Assembly (NCBI GenBank): GCA_031383405.1
Contig: JANMZO010000352.1
Span: forward strand, 1 to 23,140
DNA: 23,140 nt
Reading direction: 5' to 3'
Source of the DNA: JANMZO01 sp031383405
GTDB lineage: Bacteria; Actinomycetota; Acidimicrobiia; Acidimicrobiales; JANYDT01
Shown: piece by piece, positions 1 to 7,972 of the stretch
Numbering within the stretch: position 1 is the stretch's first letter
Layout: each line of letters starts with the position of its first letter
Translations under genes and position numbers: made by a program
Notes under the pieces: model-generated
Seen by the model: the letters and a program-made list of their open reading frames with translations, nothing else
Told to the model about the DNA's origin: nothing
The model's database searches: none

Positions 1-288
1 GGCTACCGAAAAGGTGGCCCCTCGTTCGCGTCAGGCCATCCGGATGCTCTCGTTCGGTCGGTCAGCGGCGACGGGATACGCGTCACCATGCCACCGCTCA
101 GCGTTTGCTACGACGGCATTGCGGGGTACCGATGGGTTCATCGGGACCGGAAAGCGGCACACCGTGATGCCGCTCGATCCTCCGGTCGATTTGCACGTTC
201 GCACCGGGCTACTACTTGCGGCTCCGCCACCGCAACCAAGTCGCTGTCGGGACCGGCCCGCCCACGCACGACGGCGATCGCTCGATGG

Positions 289-300
289 TACGGTCTCGGT
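289..300 (+). promoter_or_regulatory. Leaderless -10 element of the DUF664 gene
   Basis: The hexamer TACGGT (289-294) is followed by exactly six bases and then GTG at 301. The same TAnnnT-N6-start geometry occurs at five other genes in this window, so transcription probably begins at the start codon itself. It favours GTG 301 over the in-frame ATG at 322. No clear -35 was identified. Confidence 0.5.
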
Positions 301-777
301 GTGGACGCACGACCTCCTCGCATGTTCAACGACGAACGCGCAACGCTTATCGGCCACCTTCAGTTTCAGCGACGGTCATTGCTTCGCAAGTTCGACGGTC
401 TGACTGGAACGCAGATGCGTTGGACGCCTGTGGGGTCCGGTACATCGCTGTTGTGGCTACTGCGCCACGCTGGATTCGCAGAGTCGATCTGGGTGCTTGA
501 TCGCTTCGCGCGGATCTACATTGATGTTGACCTGCTCTGCAACGACCTTCAGCCGGACGACACGTTCGACTCGCTCGCAGCGCGGTACCACCGGGTCTGG
601 GAACTCGTGGATGGCATCGTCACTGACAGCGATCTCGACGCACCATGCCGGGTGGACGACGACATGGCCGACCCCGACCTTCGTTGGGTCGTCGTGCACC
701 TGTGCACAGAAACGGCGCGCCATGCCGGTCATGCCGACATTCTGCGCGAACTCGTTGACGGTACGACCGGTCGATGA
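301..777 (+). CDS. DinB-like protein, DUF664 family
   Basis: The product has 158 residues and matches the actinobacterial DUF664/DinB-superfamily pattern: an N-terminal DERATLIGHLQFQRRSLLRKF stretch, then SGTSLLWLLRHAGFAE, and a C-terminal helix with H-L-C-T-E-T-A-R-H-A-G-H-A-D. The histidines in the last motif are those expected to bind a metal in this four-helix-bundle superfamily. Family members include thiol-dependent transferases and many proteins of unknown reaction, so no substrate is proposed. GTG 301 is chosen because of the leaderless -10 element and because family members usually have a few residues, often proline-rich, before DERATL. ATG 322 is the alternative. The open frame extends upstream to 88 without family similarity. 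The gene appears to stand alone. Confidence 0.8.
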   Translation: MDARPPRMFNDERATLIGHLQFQRRSLLRKFDGLTGTQMRWTPVGSGTSLLWLLRHAGFAESIWVLDRFARIYIDVDLLCNDLQPDDTFDSLAARYHRVWELVDGIVTDSDLDAPCRVDDDMADPDLRWVVVHLCTETARHAGHADILRELVDGTTGR

Positions 778-812
778 CACCGACAGCGCACCCATCTGCC
801 GTGGCGACCAAT

Positions 813-874
813 GGCGTGGCCAGTAGCGGACCGGCTGACTCTTGGCGTGGCCAGTAGCGGACCGGCTGACTCTT
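813..874 (+). repeat. Two perfect 31-bp tandem repeats
   Basis: Positions 813-843 and 844-874 are identical 31-bp direct copies beginning GGCGTGGCCAG and ending GACTCTT. They lie between the DUF664 gene and the isochorismatase-like gene, just upstream of the latter's likely promoter. They do not code for anything recognisable. A recent duplication is the simplest reading. A doubled regulatory site is possible. Confidence 0.9.
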
Positions 875-912
875 GGCGGACTGGCGTTCGGGTGTTCGGG
901 TGTTCGATCTCG

Positions 913-918
913 TAGGCT
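913..918 (+). promoter_or_regulatory. Possible -10 hexamer for the isochorismatase-like gene
   Basis: TAGGCT lies 29 bases before ATG 948. Transcription from about 925 would give a leader of roughly 23 nt containing the AAGGGG ribosome-binding site at about 937-942. The assignment rests on one hexamer only. Confidence 0.3.
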
Positions 919-947
919 ACGGATCGTTCCGTACGGAAGGGGTCCAA

Positions 948-1511
948 ATGACGAGCTTGCCAGATCGGTCCAACACCGCTGTGGTGGTGGTCGATGTCCA
1001 GAACGGCGTGGTCGCGGGCGCGTTCCGGCGCGACCAGGTCATTGCCAACATCAACGATCTCGTGACACGTGCTCGGTCAGCCGATGTCGCCGTCGTGTGG
1101 GTCCAGCACCAGAGCCAGGAGCTGCCCGAGGGGAGCGAACAGTGGCAGTACGTTCCCGAGCTGCAGATGGGTGTTGGTGAACCGGTGGTCCACAAGTGCT
1201 ACGGCGACTCGTTCGAGGACACCACACTGGAACAGGAGTTGGCGTCACGAGGCGTCGGACGGCTCATCGTTGCCGGAGCCCAGACGGACGCGTGTGTTCG
1301 GTCCACCCTGCACGGCGCGTTTACTCGGGGCTACGACGTCACCCTCGTCGGCGATGCCCACACCACCGAGGATCTCACCGAGTGGGGTGCTCCGCCGGTC
1401 GAGCTGGTCATCGCCCACACCAACCTGTACTGGTCGTGGCAGACGGCGCCGGGTCGCACCGCCGCTGTGGTTCCCGCTGCGTCGGTCGACTTCAACCCAC
1501 CATCTGGCTGA
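948..1511 (+). CDS. Isochorismatase-like cysteine hydrolase
   Basis: A 187-residue protein of the isochorismatase/nicotinamidase superfamily. The triad is visible: Asp in VVVVDVQNG near residue 17, Lys in VVHKCYGDSF near residue 83, and the nucleophilic Cys in AGAQTDACVRSTLHGAF near residue 113. The sequence before that Cys (VAGAQTD) carries the usual motif for the non-proline cis peptide. Members hydrolyse amides or vinyl ethers such as nicotinamide, ureidoacrylate or isochorismate. Which of these applies cannot be read from the sequence. ATG 948 is preceded by a good AAGGGG ribosome-binding site, and the upstream in-frame extension to 873 overlaps repeats and promoter. It is a cytoplasmic protein with no signal peptide. 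Confidence 0.88.
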   Translation: MTSLPDRSNTAVVVVDVQNGVVAGAFRRDQVIANINDLVTRARSADVAVVWVQHQSQELPEGSEQWQYVPELQMGVGEPVVHKCYGDSFEDTTLEQELASRGVGRLIVAGAQTDACVRSTLHGAFTRGYDVTLVGDAHTTEDLTEWGAPPVELVIAHTNLYWSWQTAPGRTAAVVPAASVDFNPPSG

Positions 1512-1520
1512 GACACCTAA

Positions 1521-1848
1521 GCGAGCCTCTTCTTCGGGTTGATGGCACTACTTGGAGAGTCGGAGTGCGGCGGCGGCGCCGTACGAGGTGTCGTTACAGG
1601 CGGTCTCCAAGCACATCAAGGTGCTTGAGGACGCCGGGCTGGTCACCAAGACCAGGCACGGTCAGCAACGCACTGTTCATCTTGAAGTGGAGGTCTTCCA
1701 TCTTATGACGAAGTGGATTGAGCGTTACCAGCGACAGGCCGAGCAGCGCTACGAGCAACTCGACGCAGTGCTCGCCGGAATGGCGGGCTCTGACACGGCA
1801 CTGCGCTCTGCGACGAGCCAGACCAACAGAAAGAAGGGCGTATCGTGA
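1521..1848 (+). pseudogene. ArsR-family regulator, N-terminally broken
   Basis: The frame from 1588 to 1848 encodes VSLQAVSKHIKVLEDAGLV, the recognition helix and wing of ArsR repressors, followed by the C-terminal W-I-E-R-Y-x-R helix usual in ArsR partners of SRPBCC proteins. The first half, which should carry the LADPTRR helix and part of the dimer interface, is absent. In another frame 1533-1574 reads LFFGLMALLGESEC, which resembles the ArsR helix just before the missing V-G-E-L-A link. This suggests a small deletion with a frame change near 1570-1582. The only in-frame starts are weak (TTG 1552, GTG 1588). The stop overlaps the next gene's GTG by four bases. It is probably non-functional as a normal repressor. 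Confidence 0.68.
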
Positions 1849-2348
1849 CTACGACAACTACCTATCCTCACGCGGCGATCGAGGCCGATCCGAGTGTTCC
1901 GATCATTCGCATCACACGCGACTTTCAGGCGACCCCGACCCAGCTGATGGCCGCTCACACCGACCCGGTGTTGTTTGCTCGCTGGGTCGGACCTGACGGC
2001 ATGGGCGCCACGGTCGGGGCTTGGGATGCACGTGACGGTGGCGAGTGGCGTTACGTCGCGACGCGTGATGGCGAGGCGTACGCGTTCCGGGGTTGCTTTC
2101 ATCAGATCACCGACACGCGCATCGTTCAGACGTTCACCTTCGAGGGAATGCCTGATGCGGTTTCGCTTGAAACGATCCGGTTCGAGGCACTCGACGACGC
2201 AACGACCCGTCTGCACGCCCAGTCACTTGTTGAAAGCTTCGATGCCCGCGACGCCTGGCTTGCATCGGGCATGGGGTCCGGTGTCCACGACGGCTACGCC
2301 AAACTCGACGCACTCCTCGCCGACTCCACCGACCCGACGTGTCGTTGA
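1845..2348 (+). CDS. AHSA1/SRPBCC-domain protein
   Basis: A 167-residue single-domain protein of the AHSA1 (Aha1 C-terminal-like) branch of the SRPBCC helix-grip fold. Family features include the TRDFQATPTQLMAAHTDP start helix, the F-A-R-W-V-G-P-D-G loop, G-G-E-W-R-Y-V and the closing helix G-M-G-S-G-V-H-D-G-Y-A-K-L-D-A-L-L. Such proteins bind hydrophobic ligands, and the reaction or ligand is generally unknown. They are very often paired with an ArsR regulator, as here. GTG 1845 overlaps the stop of the ArsR remnant (GTGA) and follows an AAGAAGG ribosome-binding site, so translation is probably coupled. With the regulator damaged, its control may have been lost. Confidence 0.85.
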   Translation: MTTTTTYPHAAIEADPSVPIIRITRDFQATPTQLMAAHTDPVLFARWVGPDGMGATVGAWDARDGGEWRYVATRDGEAYAFRGCFHQITDTRIVQTFTFEGMPDAVSLETIRFEALDDATTRLHAQSLVESFDARDAWLASGMGSGVHDGYAKLDALLADSTDPTCR

Positions 2349-2501
2349 ACGAACCGGTCGGTTTCGACGGTAGCGACCTCACCGGCGTGGACCGCCACGA
2401 CTGGGCCGGTGCCGGACTCCGACTCGCAATCGCACCCCTCACGCCCGACCGGCGAACCCGCTACCTGAACGCCCCCGAACCAAACCCAAGGACAAACCTC
2501 A

Positions 2502-2644
2502 TGCCTGACGACGCCAACGAATACCGCACGATCAGCGGCCGCTTCAGCGACCTTGTCACAGGTGCCGGACGTGACCGATGGGGACCCGCCCTTCGCCCGT
2601 GCCGCAATGGACCCGCACGAGCGTCACAGCCACACCGATTGTAA
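2502..2644 (+). pseudogene. 5' fragment of a TIGR03086-like (maleylpyruvate isomerase-like) gene
   Basis: ATG 2502 follows an AAGGAC ribosome-binding site and opens with about 27 residues, including NEYRTISGRFSDLVTGAGRD then RW. They resemble the first helix of TIGR03086/DinB-type metal-binding proteins. The family then continues with a P-S-P-C-x-G-W motif and about 160 more residues. Here similarity stops right after the Trp, at about 2580, and the frame ends at 2644. The piece lies downstream of the SRPBCC gene on the same strand, where a third operon member would be expected. The family assignment rests on one helix and is moderate. Confidence 0.5.
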
Positions 2645-2861
2645 GGAGGCCCGACAGAGACAGGCCGATGTTGTAGGGCAGCGGATGCGTGGCTGTGAGT
2701 GCCTCGAGGTCGCTGGTGTCATTGTTTGCGAAGCTGAACGCGGGGTCGGCAAGACCGGCCACGATCCACGTGGCGGTGAACAGAATTGCTCCGGCCAAGC
2801 CACTGACTGCAAGTCCCGTCGATCCTCGCAAGCTGTCGTCGGCCCCAGCCCGATAGTCCAC
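2556..2861 (-). pseudogene. 5' fragment of a DUF998-like membrane protein
   Basis: Reading from GTG 2861 on the minus strand, the product has two hydrophobic segments (G-L-A-G-A-I-L-F-T-A-T-W-I-V-A-G-L and Y-N-I-G-L-S-L-S-G-L-L-T-I-G-V-A) separated by S-F-A-N-N-D-T-S-D-L-E-A-L-T. That is the start of a DUF998 integral membrane protein. Full members have about six membrane helices and 200 or more residues. This one loses similarity after roughly 75 residues, near 2640, and stops at 2556. Its truncated end overlaps the truncated end of the TIGR03086-like piece on the other strand, so a rearrangement joined two gene starts tail to tail. Confidence 0.6.
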
Positions 2862-2872
2862 GATTGGATTCC

Positions 2873-3480
2873 AGGGCTACCCCTGGGCAAAGCCCGGCAT
2901 CCCAGAATGCTGGCTCAGGGGCGCACTACTTCGCCGGCCTCAAACGACTGAACGCCACAGGCACTTCCGGCGATACGTTGGTTGTTTGTGGTCTGTCGCT
3001 TGTCGCTCGGCTCGTGATGGGAAAGAGGGCCGAACGAGATCGGGAGACGTTCGAACGCGATAGGTGGATTTAGTGAACCGATTCGCGTAGAAGCGCGGTT
3101 TGTCAGAGTGTGGTCACGGGTGTGCGATGAGCCGCAGCGCTGAGAGTGTTCGTTGGTAACGGTGCCGTCATCCTTCCTTCTCAAGTCTGGCCGACTCTGC
3201 CCAACGACGAGCGGGCACTCGCACCCGGAGCGGTTGGCTTCGTCGCCGACCTCACGGTGAACCCGACGTGTACCGCGAACTCGGCATCCCGAACGGGGCG
3301 GATGGCGCCCGATCCAACCCGGCACACCGGGCAACGAATCGCGAAAGACCTGGTAAAAAACTTGTCGGCCTCCTCGGGGAGCTTGGCGTCATCGACGACG
3401 CCAACCAATTTGCCTGACCGAACGCGGCCTCATCCACCCGCCGTTCGGCCAACGCCGTGCCCCAGTCAACAATGCCTTTC
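2873..3480. other. About 600 bp without a convincing gene
   Basis: No frame here combines a ribosome-binding site, a start and recognisable protein content. The best candidate is on the plus strand at 3268-3420 (VYRELGIPNG at the start, LLGELGVIDDANQFA at the end, then TGA). It reads like the C-terminal end of a protein but has no valid upstream half: the frame is closed by TAA at 3157. A 10-bp palindrome CGTTCGAACG sits at 3048-3057. Together with the truncated genes just upstream this looks like decayed DNA. Confidence 0.5.
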
Positions 3481-4707
3481 CTACAGCGGCGGGTCGAAGC
3501 ACGAGACCACCTCCACGTGTGGCGTATGGGGGAACATGTCTACGACGACGCTGGAGCGCAGCTCATACCCCGCTGCCGCGAGCAGGGCCGCGTCGCGACC
3601 GAGCGACGCAGCATCGCAACTGACGAGCACGATCCCCCGTGGTTCGCAGGCCACGATCCGCTCCACGGCAATGCGTCCGAGGCCGGCCCGCGCCGGGTCG
3701 GCCACGACAAGCGTCGAACGACCTCGCGTATACGAGCTGAGGTCGAAATCAGCCACGTCGGAAGCTACCGCACGCGAGTTGTCGAATGTAGCGAGATTGA
3801 CCGCGGCATCACGCGAGGAACAGCCCTCCCGCTCCACGCTCACCACATCGGCAAACCTTCCGCCGAGCGTTACCGCGAACAGACCAACTCCGCCGTAAAG
3901 GTCGGCGAGCACATCGGGCGGAGCTTCGAACGAGCGGAGCGCGTCATCGACGAGTTGCACCAGCAATTCGGTTCCGTCGTGTCGCGTTTGGAAGAACGCT
4001 CCCGCCGAGATCCGGAACCTATGACCACGTATCATTTCGTGGAAGAAGGGTTGATCGTCGTCGGCGAGTTCCGCGACACCGACGACGCGAAGACTCGCGA
4101 CCGAATGACCGGTCACAACGCGGACACCATCTGGACTCGGGTCGACGATGACCATCACCTCGCCGGTTACGGTGCCGCGCCGAACCGTCACCTCCCGGGC
4201 CGGGCCAAAGTTCGAATGCATCAACGTGTATTCCAGAACCGGATCCGTCACTTCACATGAATCGACCTCTACGGCGTCGTTGGACTGCTCGGAGCGAAAG
4301 CCCACGCGACCATTCTCGACGAGCGCACGAACCGTTGTGCGGTACCCGTAGCCGCCCAGGAGGGGACCGTTCGTAACGCGCGCATCGACCCCGACCAGCT
4401 TCCCGATACGCTCAAGCGCCTCCACGACGATCGCACGCTTCAGCTCATGCTGGGCGGAGAACGCAACGTGCTGCCAACCGCAACCTCCACAACCGCTCGC
4501 CACGTGCGGACACGTCGGCTCCTGCCGCATCGCGGACGCCTGAATAACGTGCGTCACAACGGCACGCGCAAAATCTCTCGCCTGATGGGTGAACCGCACG
4601 GACACCCGCTCCCCGGGCAACCCGCGCCGGACGAAGACCACACGTCCGTCTTCGGCTCGGGACACCGCATCACCGCCGTTTGCGATGCCTGTGCACTGAA
4701 GTTCCAT
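3481..4707 (-). CDS. TRAM-domain class I RNA (uracil-C5) methyltransferase, RumA/TrmA-like
   Basis: A 408-residue SAM-dependent RNA m5U methyltransferase. A TRAM RNA-binding domain (about residues 1-60) is followed by the [4Fe-4S] cysteines C66, C73 and C76 (C-P-H-V-A-S-G-C-G-G-C) and C151. The Rossmann catalytic domain has the SAM loop DLYGGVG (269-275), ADPARAG (336-342) and the nucleophile C364 in VLVSCDAASLGRD. The general base is probably E399 in HVEVVS. The target (23S rRNA or tRNA) cannot be told from sequence. ATG 4707 begins the TRAM domain. GTG 4716, three codons earlier and closer to a GGGGG stretch, is also possible. It follows the GGDEF-EAL gene by 20-30 bp and is probably cotranscribed with it. 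Confidence 0.9.
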   Translation of the reverse strand: MELQCTGIANGGDAVSRAEDGRVVFVRRGLPGERVSVRFTHQARDFARAVVTHVIQASAMRQEPTCPHVASGCGGCGWQHVAFSAQHELKRAIVVEALERIGKLVGVDARVTNGPLLGGYGYRTTVRALVENGRVGFRSEQSNDAVEVDSCEVTDPVLEYTLMHSNFGPAREVTVRRGTVTGEVMVIVDPSPDGVRVVTGHSVASLRVVGVAELADDDQPFFHEMIRGHRFRISAGAFFQTRHDGTELLVQLVDDALRSFEAPPDVLADLYGGVGLFAVTLGGRFADVVSVEREGCSSRDAAVNLATFDNSRAVASDVADFDLSSYTRGRSTLVVADPARAGLGRIAVERIVACEPRGIVLVSCDAASLGRDAALLAAAGYELRSSVVVDMFPHTPHVEVVSCFDPPL

Positions 4708-4736
4708 TGCGTCCACGATAGGTGCCGCGGCACCCC

Positions 4737-7607
4737 CTACTGCTTCGTCAGAAGCCGGCGCCAGTTCTCCGGCAACGTGGTCGATGCGGAGAGGTCCTGC
4801 ACCATTGATTGCAGGGTGGGCAGACTGACGCTTACGGGAGTCGGCGGGCCAGCCGACGGAACGGTGGAGGCGGTCGGTGCCGCTTCGGACCCGGCTGGAG
4901 TGTCCCACCAGAGGTTTGACGGGCCTTCCGATTGGATCGGCGTTTCGAGCACCGGTGTCGGAGGATAGGACGTGATCGGCGATTGCCAGGTCGTGGAGTC
5001 GACGTCGCCCGAGTCGGTCTTTGAGTGAGCGTTCGCAGATGGTGACCGTTTCGAGGTGACGTTGCCATCACCGCCGGCGGGGTTGATTGGATCGAGCTTC
5101 GGAAGTACGGGCTGGGTCCGACGGTCAACGGTCCGGTTCGGCGTTGCAACATCGAGGTGTGGCATGGGTTCACCGAGCGCCGCGAGGTGGTTCGCCAACG
5201 CCACTCGACCCTTCATTTGGGGAACGAGTCGGGGTTCGACACCAAGCACCGATGCCGGGACGCGCACGCGGATGGTCTGATCGAGCGACGACTGCGGGAC
5301 CCGCTCAAGCGAGTTCAACCAGACAAAGAACTCCTCCGGCGGGAGAGGCTTCGCGATCACGTAACCCTGTACGCGGTCTGCTTGAAGCGAGCGCAGGGCC
5401 TGGAACTGCTCGATACTCTCCGCGCCTTCGGCCACCACTTCCAATCCGAGATTGTGACCGAGCTCGATGATCGATCTCACAATGACGAGGTCCTGCGGAT
5501 CCAGGAGCATCGTCTTCACGAACGACTGGTCGACCTTGATTTCGTCGATGGGGAGAAGCTGCAACTGCGACAGTGAAGAGAAGCCGGTACCGAAATCGTC
5601 GATGGCAACCTTCACGCCGAGCGAACGGAAGGCAGCGAGCGCTGTCCGGGCGATGGCGCGATCGGCCATGACCTCGCTCTCGGTGATTTCCAGCACGAGC
5701 ATCTCCCCGGGGACCTTGTGCTCGTTGAGCAGTTCCGCTATGAACGTGGGAAGGGTCTGATCAAAGAAGTTCCGCACCGAAAGGTTCAGCGCAACTGTGA
5801 TCTCGAACCCGGCCCGACGCCACCTGGCCAGATCGCGTATGCCCTGCTCGATCACCCAACGAGTCAACGGTTGGATGAGGCCGGAGAGTTCCGACAGCTC
5901 AACGAAGTCCTTTGGCGTCAGCAGACCGAATTGCCTGTGGTGCCAGCGGATGAGTCCCTCGCTGCCGACCACCTGACCCGAGGACAGGTCGACCTTCGGC
6001 TGATGGAACAGGCAGAAATCGCCCGAGGTGATCGACGCGCGAAGCTCCCCGAGCAACTGCAACCGGCGAAGATTCGACTCGTCGTCGTCGGGCATCGCAA
6101 AGACATGCGAACGACCTGCTTGCTTGGCTTCGTACATGGCCGCGTCGGCCCGACGCATGAGGGCGGCCGGCGATTCTCCGTCCGTCGGATACAGCGCGAT
6201 TCCGGTTGAAGCACCGGCCTGAATGGTCATGCCCTCCACGTTGACGGGCGGCTGCAGACACGCGGCGATCATTTCGGCGACGTTCAACGCCATCTTCTGA
6301 TTCGCGGGGAACGTGACGACGGCGAACTCGTCGCCGCCGAGGCGGGCAACCAACGAACGATCCGGCAGGTACGAGGCCAGACGGCCGGCGATGGCCTGGA
6401 GAAGTTGGTCACCGGTCGCGTGACCAAGGGTGTCGTTGACTTCTTTGAACCCGTTGAGGTCGAGGAGGTGCACCGCCAGCGTCTCGTTGAGGCGCCGCGC
6501 GTCATCCAGGCGGCGGCTCAGTTGGTCGTTGAAGAGGCTTCGGTTGGGAAGGCCGGTCAAGGTGTCGTACTGCGCCTGCTTGCGGATCGTGTTCTCGGCC
6601 TCCTGCTGCCGGGTGACATTCACAAGGACACCCCGCACGCGGATCGCCCTGCCGTTGTTGTCCCGCTCGACCGCCATGGAGTTACGGACGAAGACCGTTG
6701 CTCCCTCACGGTCAACCATGCGGAAATCGATCGCTATGTTCGACTCACCGCTCGACACGACGGCACGACGACTCTGCGATTCGTGGTCGAGGTCATCGGG
6801 GTGGACGAACGATTCCCACTGTTCGATAAATGCGATCGGGTTCACTCCGAACAACTTCTTGACCTGGGGGCTGACGGTCGTGAGGGCCAGGGTGATTGGA
6901 TCGGCCTCCCAGGCGATCGCATCGAGCCCTCCAAGAAGGTCAAGGTACTTTCGGTTGGTGTCTCGTTCAAAGCGCTGACTACGACTGATGAGCAAAGCAG
7001 CTCCGGGGACGAACATGGCAAATCCAGCGAGGGCGAGCGTCTCGGAGACGTTCGGGGTGATACGCCCCAGGCGAGTGGCGGCGACCAGCCCGATCATCAG
7101 AGTGGCAGCATTGGACACTGCGACGACCGTGCTGAAGGTAAACAGCCCGAGTGTGATCTGAGCGAACGAAAGCAGAAGAACGAGCGGAAGGAACATGGGC
7201 GCACAAATGGCGATGGCGGCCAGGGTGATCGTGTCAATCCAGGGAACGATCCGCGGTATGCGCCCCTGGCGCTTCAAAGCGGTGTAGCCGAAGACACCGA
7301 CAGGCAGTACCAGGAACGACACGAGACCCATCACGATGGTGCGCGCCGTGCCGGCGTCTTCGAACCCCAAGGAAGCGACGAGCAGAGCAATGAGCATGCA
7401 TTGCCGGGTCCAAAACACGGGGAGCGCAGAACGGAGACGGTCCTCAAAGGTGAATGCCTCGTGACCCTCGTCCGGTGTTTGCGTTTCGATACGGGCGACG
7501 TTCGGTGTCCAGGGTTGGGATCCGTCAAAGCGCACCTCGTGCGCCTGCTCAGTCAGGTCCATTTCCTGGACGGAGAGCCTGCCCGCCGGTCGGCGCTTCC
7601 TACTCAT
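4737..7607 (-). CDS. Membrane PAS-GGDEF-EAL cyclic-di-GMP protein
   Basis: A 956-residue protein counted from ATG 7607. Several membrane helices span about residues 66-207, followed by a PAS domain (about 220-340), a GGDEF domain (about 345-500) with intact GGDEF at 424-428, and an EAL domain (about 515-765). The EAL signature is EGLIRW (550-555), with Ala replaced by Gly. The metal and catalytic motifs LNLSVRN, LEITESE, AIDDFGTGFSSL, VAEGAE and QGYVIAKPL are all present, so phosphodiesterase activity is plausible. The RxxD product-inhibition site before GGDEF is missing (P-D-R-S instead). A Ser/Thr/Pro-rich tail of about 180 residues has no known domain. An in-frame GTG at 7721 would add 38 residues. 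ATG 7607 follows GGAAG and is preferred. Confidence 0.9.
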   Translation of the reverse strand: MSRKRRPAGRLSVQEMDLTEQAHEVRFDGSQPWTPNVARIETQTPDEGHEAFTFEDRLRSALPVFWTRQCMLIALLVASLGFEDAGTARTIVMGLVSFLVLPVGVFGYTALKRQGRIPRIVPWIDTITLAAIAICAPMFLPLVLLLSFAQITLGLFTFSTVVAVSNAATLMIGLVAATRLGRITPNVSETLALAGFAMFVPGAALLISRSQRFERDTNRKYLDLLGGLDAIAWEADPITLALTTVSPQVKKLFGVNPIAFIEQWESFVHPDDLDHESQSRRAVVSSGESNIAIDFRMVDREGATVFVRNSMAVERDNNGRAIRVRGVLVNVTRQQEAENTIRKQAQYDTLTGLPNRSLFNDQLSRRLDDARRLNETLAVHLLDLNGFKEVNDTLGHATGDQLLQAIAGRLASYLPDRSLVARLGGDEFAVVTFPANQKMALNVAEMIAACLQPPVNVEGMTIQAGASTGIALYPTDGESPAALMRRADAAMYEAKQAGRSHVFAMPDDDESNLRRLQLLGELRASITSGDFCLFHQPKVDLSSGQVVGSEGLIRWHHRQFGLLTPKDFVELSELSGLIQPLTRWVIEQGIRDLARWRRAGFEITVALNLSVRNFFDQTLPTFIAELLNEHKVPGEMLVLEITESEVMADRAIARTALAAFRSLGVKVAIDDFGTGFSSLSQLQLLPIDEIKVDQSFVKTMLLDPQDLVIVRSIIELGHNLGLEVVAEGAESIEQFQALRSLQADRVQGYVIAKPLPPEEFFVWLNSLERVPQSSLDQTIRVRVPASVLGVEPRLVPQMKGRVALANHLAALGEPMPHLDVATPNRTVDRRTQPVLPKLDPINPAGGDGNVTSKRSPSANAHSKTDSGDVDSTTWQSPITSYPPTPVLETPIQSEGPSNLWWDTPAGSEAAPTASTVPSAGPPTPVSVSLPTLQSMVQDLSASTTLPENWRRLLTKQ

Positions 7608-7627
7608 GCAACGCACTTCCGCTTCAG
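7606..7627 (-). repeat. 22-bp direct repeat, copy 1 (translation start of the c-di-GMP gene)
   Basis: These 22 bases are identical to 7711-7732. On the minus strand the copy contains the GCGGAAG ribosome-binding site and the first two bases of the ATG start. The two copies are 105 bp apart, a multiple of three. Confidence 0.9.
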
Positions 7628-7710
7628 GGAACTGGTGCACCTTCGCAGAAATACCTTGAACGCCGCAGCGCCGGAACCGGTCTGCGGACCGGGTTGTCTT
7701 GTCCCTCGAT

Positions 7711-7732
7711 ATGCAACGCACTTCCGCTTCAG
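7711..7732 (-). repeat. 22-bp direct repeat, copy 2 (upstream duplicate)
   Basis: Perfect copy of 7606-7627. It contains the same GCGGAA stretch followed by an in-frame GTG (7721), so it could serve as a second, upstream start giving a 994-residue form. At the peptide level the copies read EAEVRCISR and EAEVRCMSR. Confidence 0.9.
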
Positions 7733-7966
7733 TGCACCAGGTACGCCACGGGGATCTACGTCACCGGTTGAGCGGCCATCAGCGCGGCAACAGGTCATCT
7801 CATGGGTATCGACTCACCGGGCGCGAGGCTTGAGATTCAAATCGACGTGCGAACGCACACTGAGGACTTCCCACCCGCGGAGAGCGTTCTCTCCCACATT
7901 TCACTCGGAAATCGACAACTTTCGCCCACTGATAGCGCTCGTCGCCCTTAGGATTCGCAGTGATCC

Positions 7967-7972
7967 TACGAT
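7967..7972 (+). promoter_or_regulatory. Possible -10 hexamer of the lipoprotein gene
   Basis: TACGAT lies seven bases before ATG 7980, close to the leaderless geometry seen elsewhere in the window but one base longer. A G-run directly abuts the ATG and is too close to act as a normal ribosome-binding site. Confidence 0.35.

Noticed and set aside
31..357. Minus-strand frame at the left edge
   Set aside because: No start signal or recognisable domain. It overlaps the DUF664 gene start. Nothing supports a gene in 1-288.
3048..3057. CGTTCGAACG as a third LexA box
   Set aside because: The half-sites are in the order GTTC..GAAC with no 4-bp spacer, unlike the GAAC-N4-GTTC boxes at imuA and dnaE2, and there is no gene start nearby.
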